A DNA stretch of 5,084 bases from the NCBI GenBank assembly GCA_959600065.1, contig CAUGKZ010000164.1, positions 1 to 5,084 on the forward strand, read 5' to 3'. Position numbers and translations under genes: made by a program. The notes under the pieces are model-generated. The model saw only the letters and a list, made by a program, of their open reading frames with translations, did not search any database and was not told where the DNA came from. Positions 5,063-5,084 of the stretch are shown here, in pieces (position 1 is the first letter of the stretch; the number at the start of each line of letters is the position of its first letter). This DNA is from an uncultured Kroppenstedtia sp. Its GTDB lineage: Bacteria > Bacillota > Bacilli > Thermoactinomycetales > DSM-45169.

Positions 5063-5084
5063 CTCTTCCCCCTTCTGAGACTAT

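Larger units (their letters stand above)
4840..5084 (-). other. Gene-free region upstream of the crotonase gene
   Basis: This stretch holds the ribosome binding site (4848-4855), a REP-like palindrome (4917-4943), a candidate promoter (4966-4974), an inverted repeat bracketing that promoter (4940-4992) and another 7-bp inverted repeat (5011-5017 with 5056-5062). A minus-strand frame open from the window edge to a stop at 4972-4974 has no family resemblance, and I do not call it. The end of an upstream gene may lie at or just beyond the right edge. Confidence 0.6.

Overview
The window looks like chromosomal DNA from a low- to mid-GC Gram-positive bacterium (Bacillota, Bacillales-like). The evidence is a Bce-type peptide-antibiotic ABC transporter, a small lipoprotein cytochrome c of the Bacillus c551 type, strong AAGGAGG-type ribosome binding sites, a TTG start codon and U-tailed intrinsic terminators. 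A thermoactinomycete-like host is possible, but that is inference. All five supported genes lie on the minus strand, so transcription runs from right to left. I see no supportable plus-strand gene, tRNA, rRNA or CRISPR array.

Layout in transcription order, right to left. Positions 4840-5084 are a gene-free leader and intergenic stretch. It holds a REP-like imperfect palindrome (4917-4943), a candidate extended -10 promoter (4966-4974) and two further inverted repeats. Next comes a complete crotonase-family enoyl-CoA hydratase (4054-4839), then two tandem hairpins (3967-4023). A 125-residue single-pass membrane protein of unknown function follows (3564-3941). The 366-base gap from 3198 to 3563 holds a long imperfect palindrome with internal helices (3332-3448), a possible structured RNA or leader. 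After it come a cytochrome c551-like lipoprotein (2874-3197, TTG start) and a clear terminator (2843-2871). Just beyond the terminator is a 14-bp site matching the published Bce-type response-regulator box (2823-2836). The bceA-like ATPase (1960-2730) and bceB-like permease (51-1985) overlap by 26 bp and end in a 12-bp perfect inverted repeat (1-36).

How the genes relate: BceA and BceB together would form an inner-membrane sensor/transporter for cell-wall-targeting peptide antibiotics. No histidine kinase or response regulator gene is visible beside them, so the candidate box implies a regulator encoded elsewhere. The cytochrome would carry electrons on the outer face of the membrane. The crotonase would act in fatty-acid beta-oxidation or a related CoA-thioester pathway. 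Apart from bceAB, the genes appear to be separate small transcription units rather than one pathway operon. The most unusual material is intergenic: the palindrome upstream of the cytochrome gene and the REP-like and inverted-repeat cluster upstream of the crotonase.
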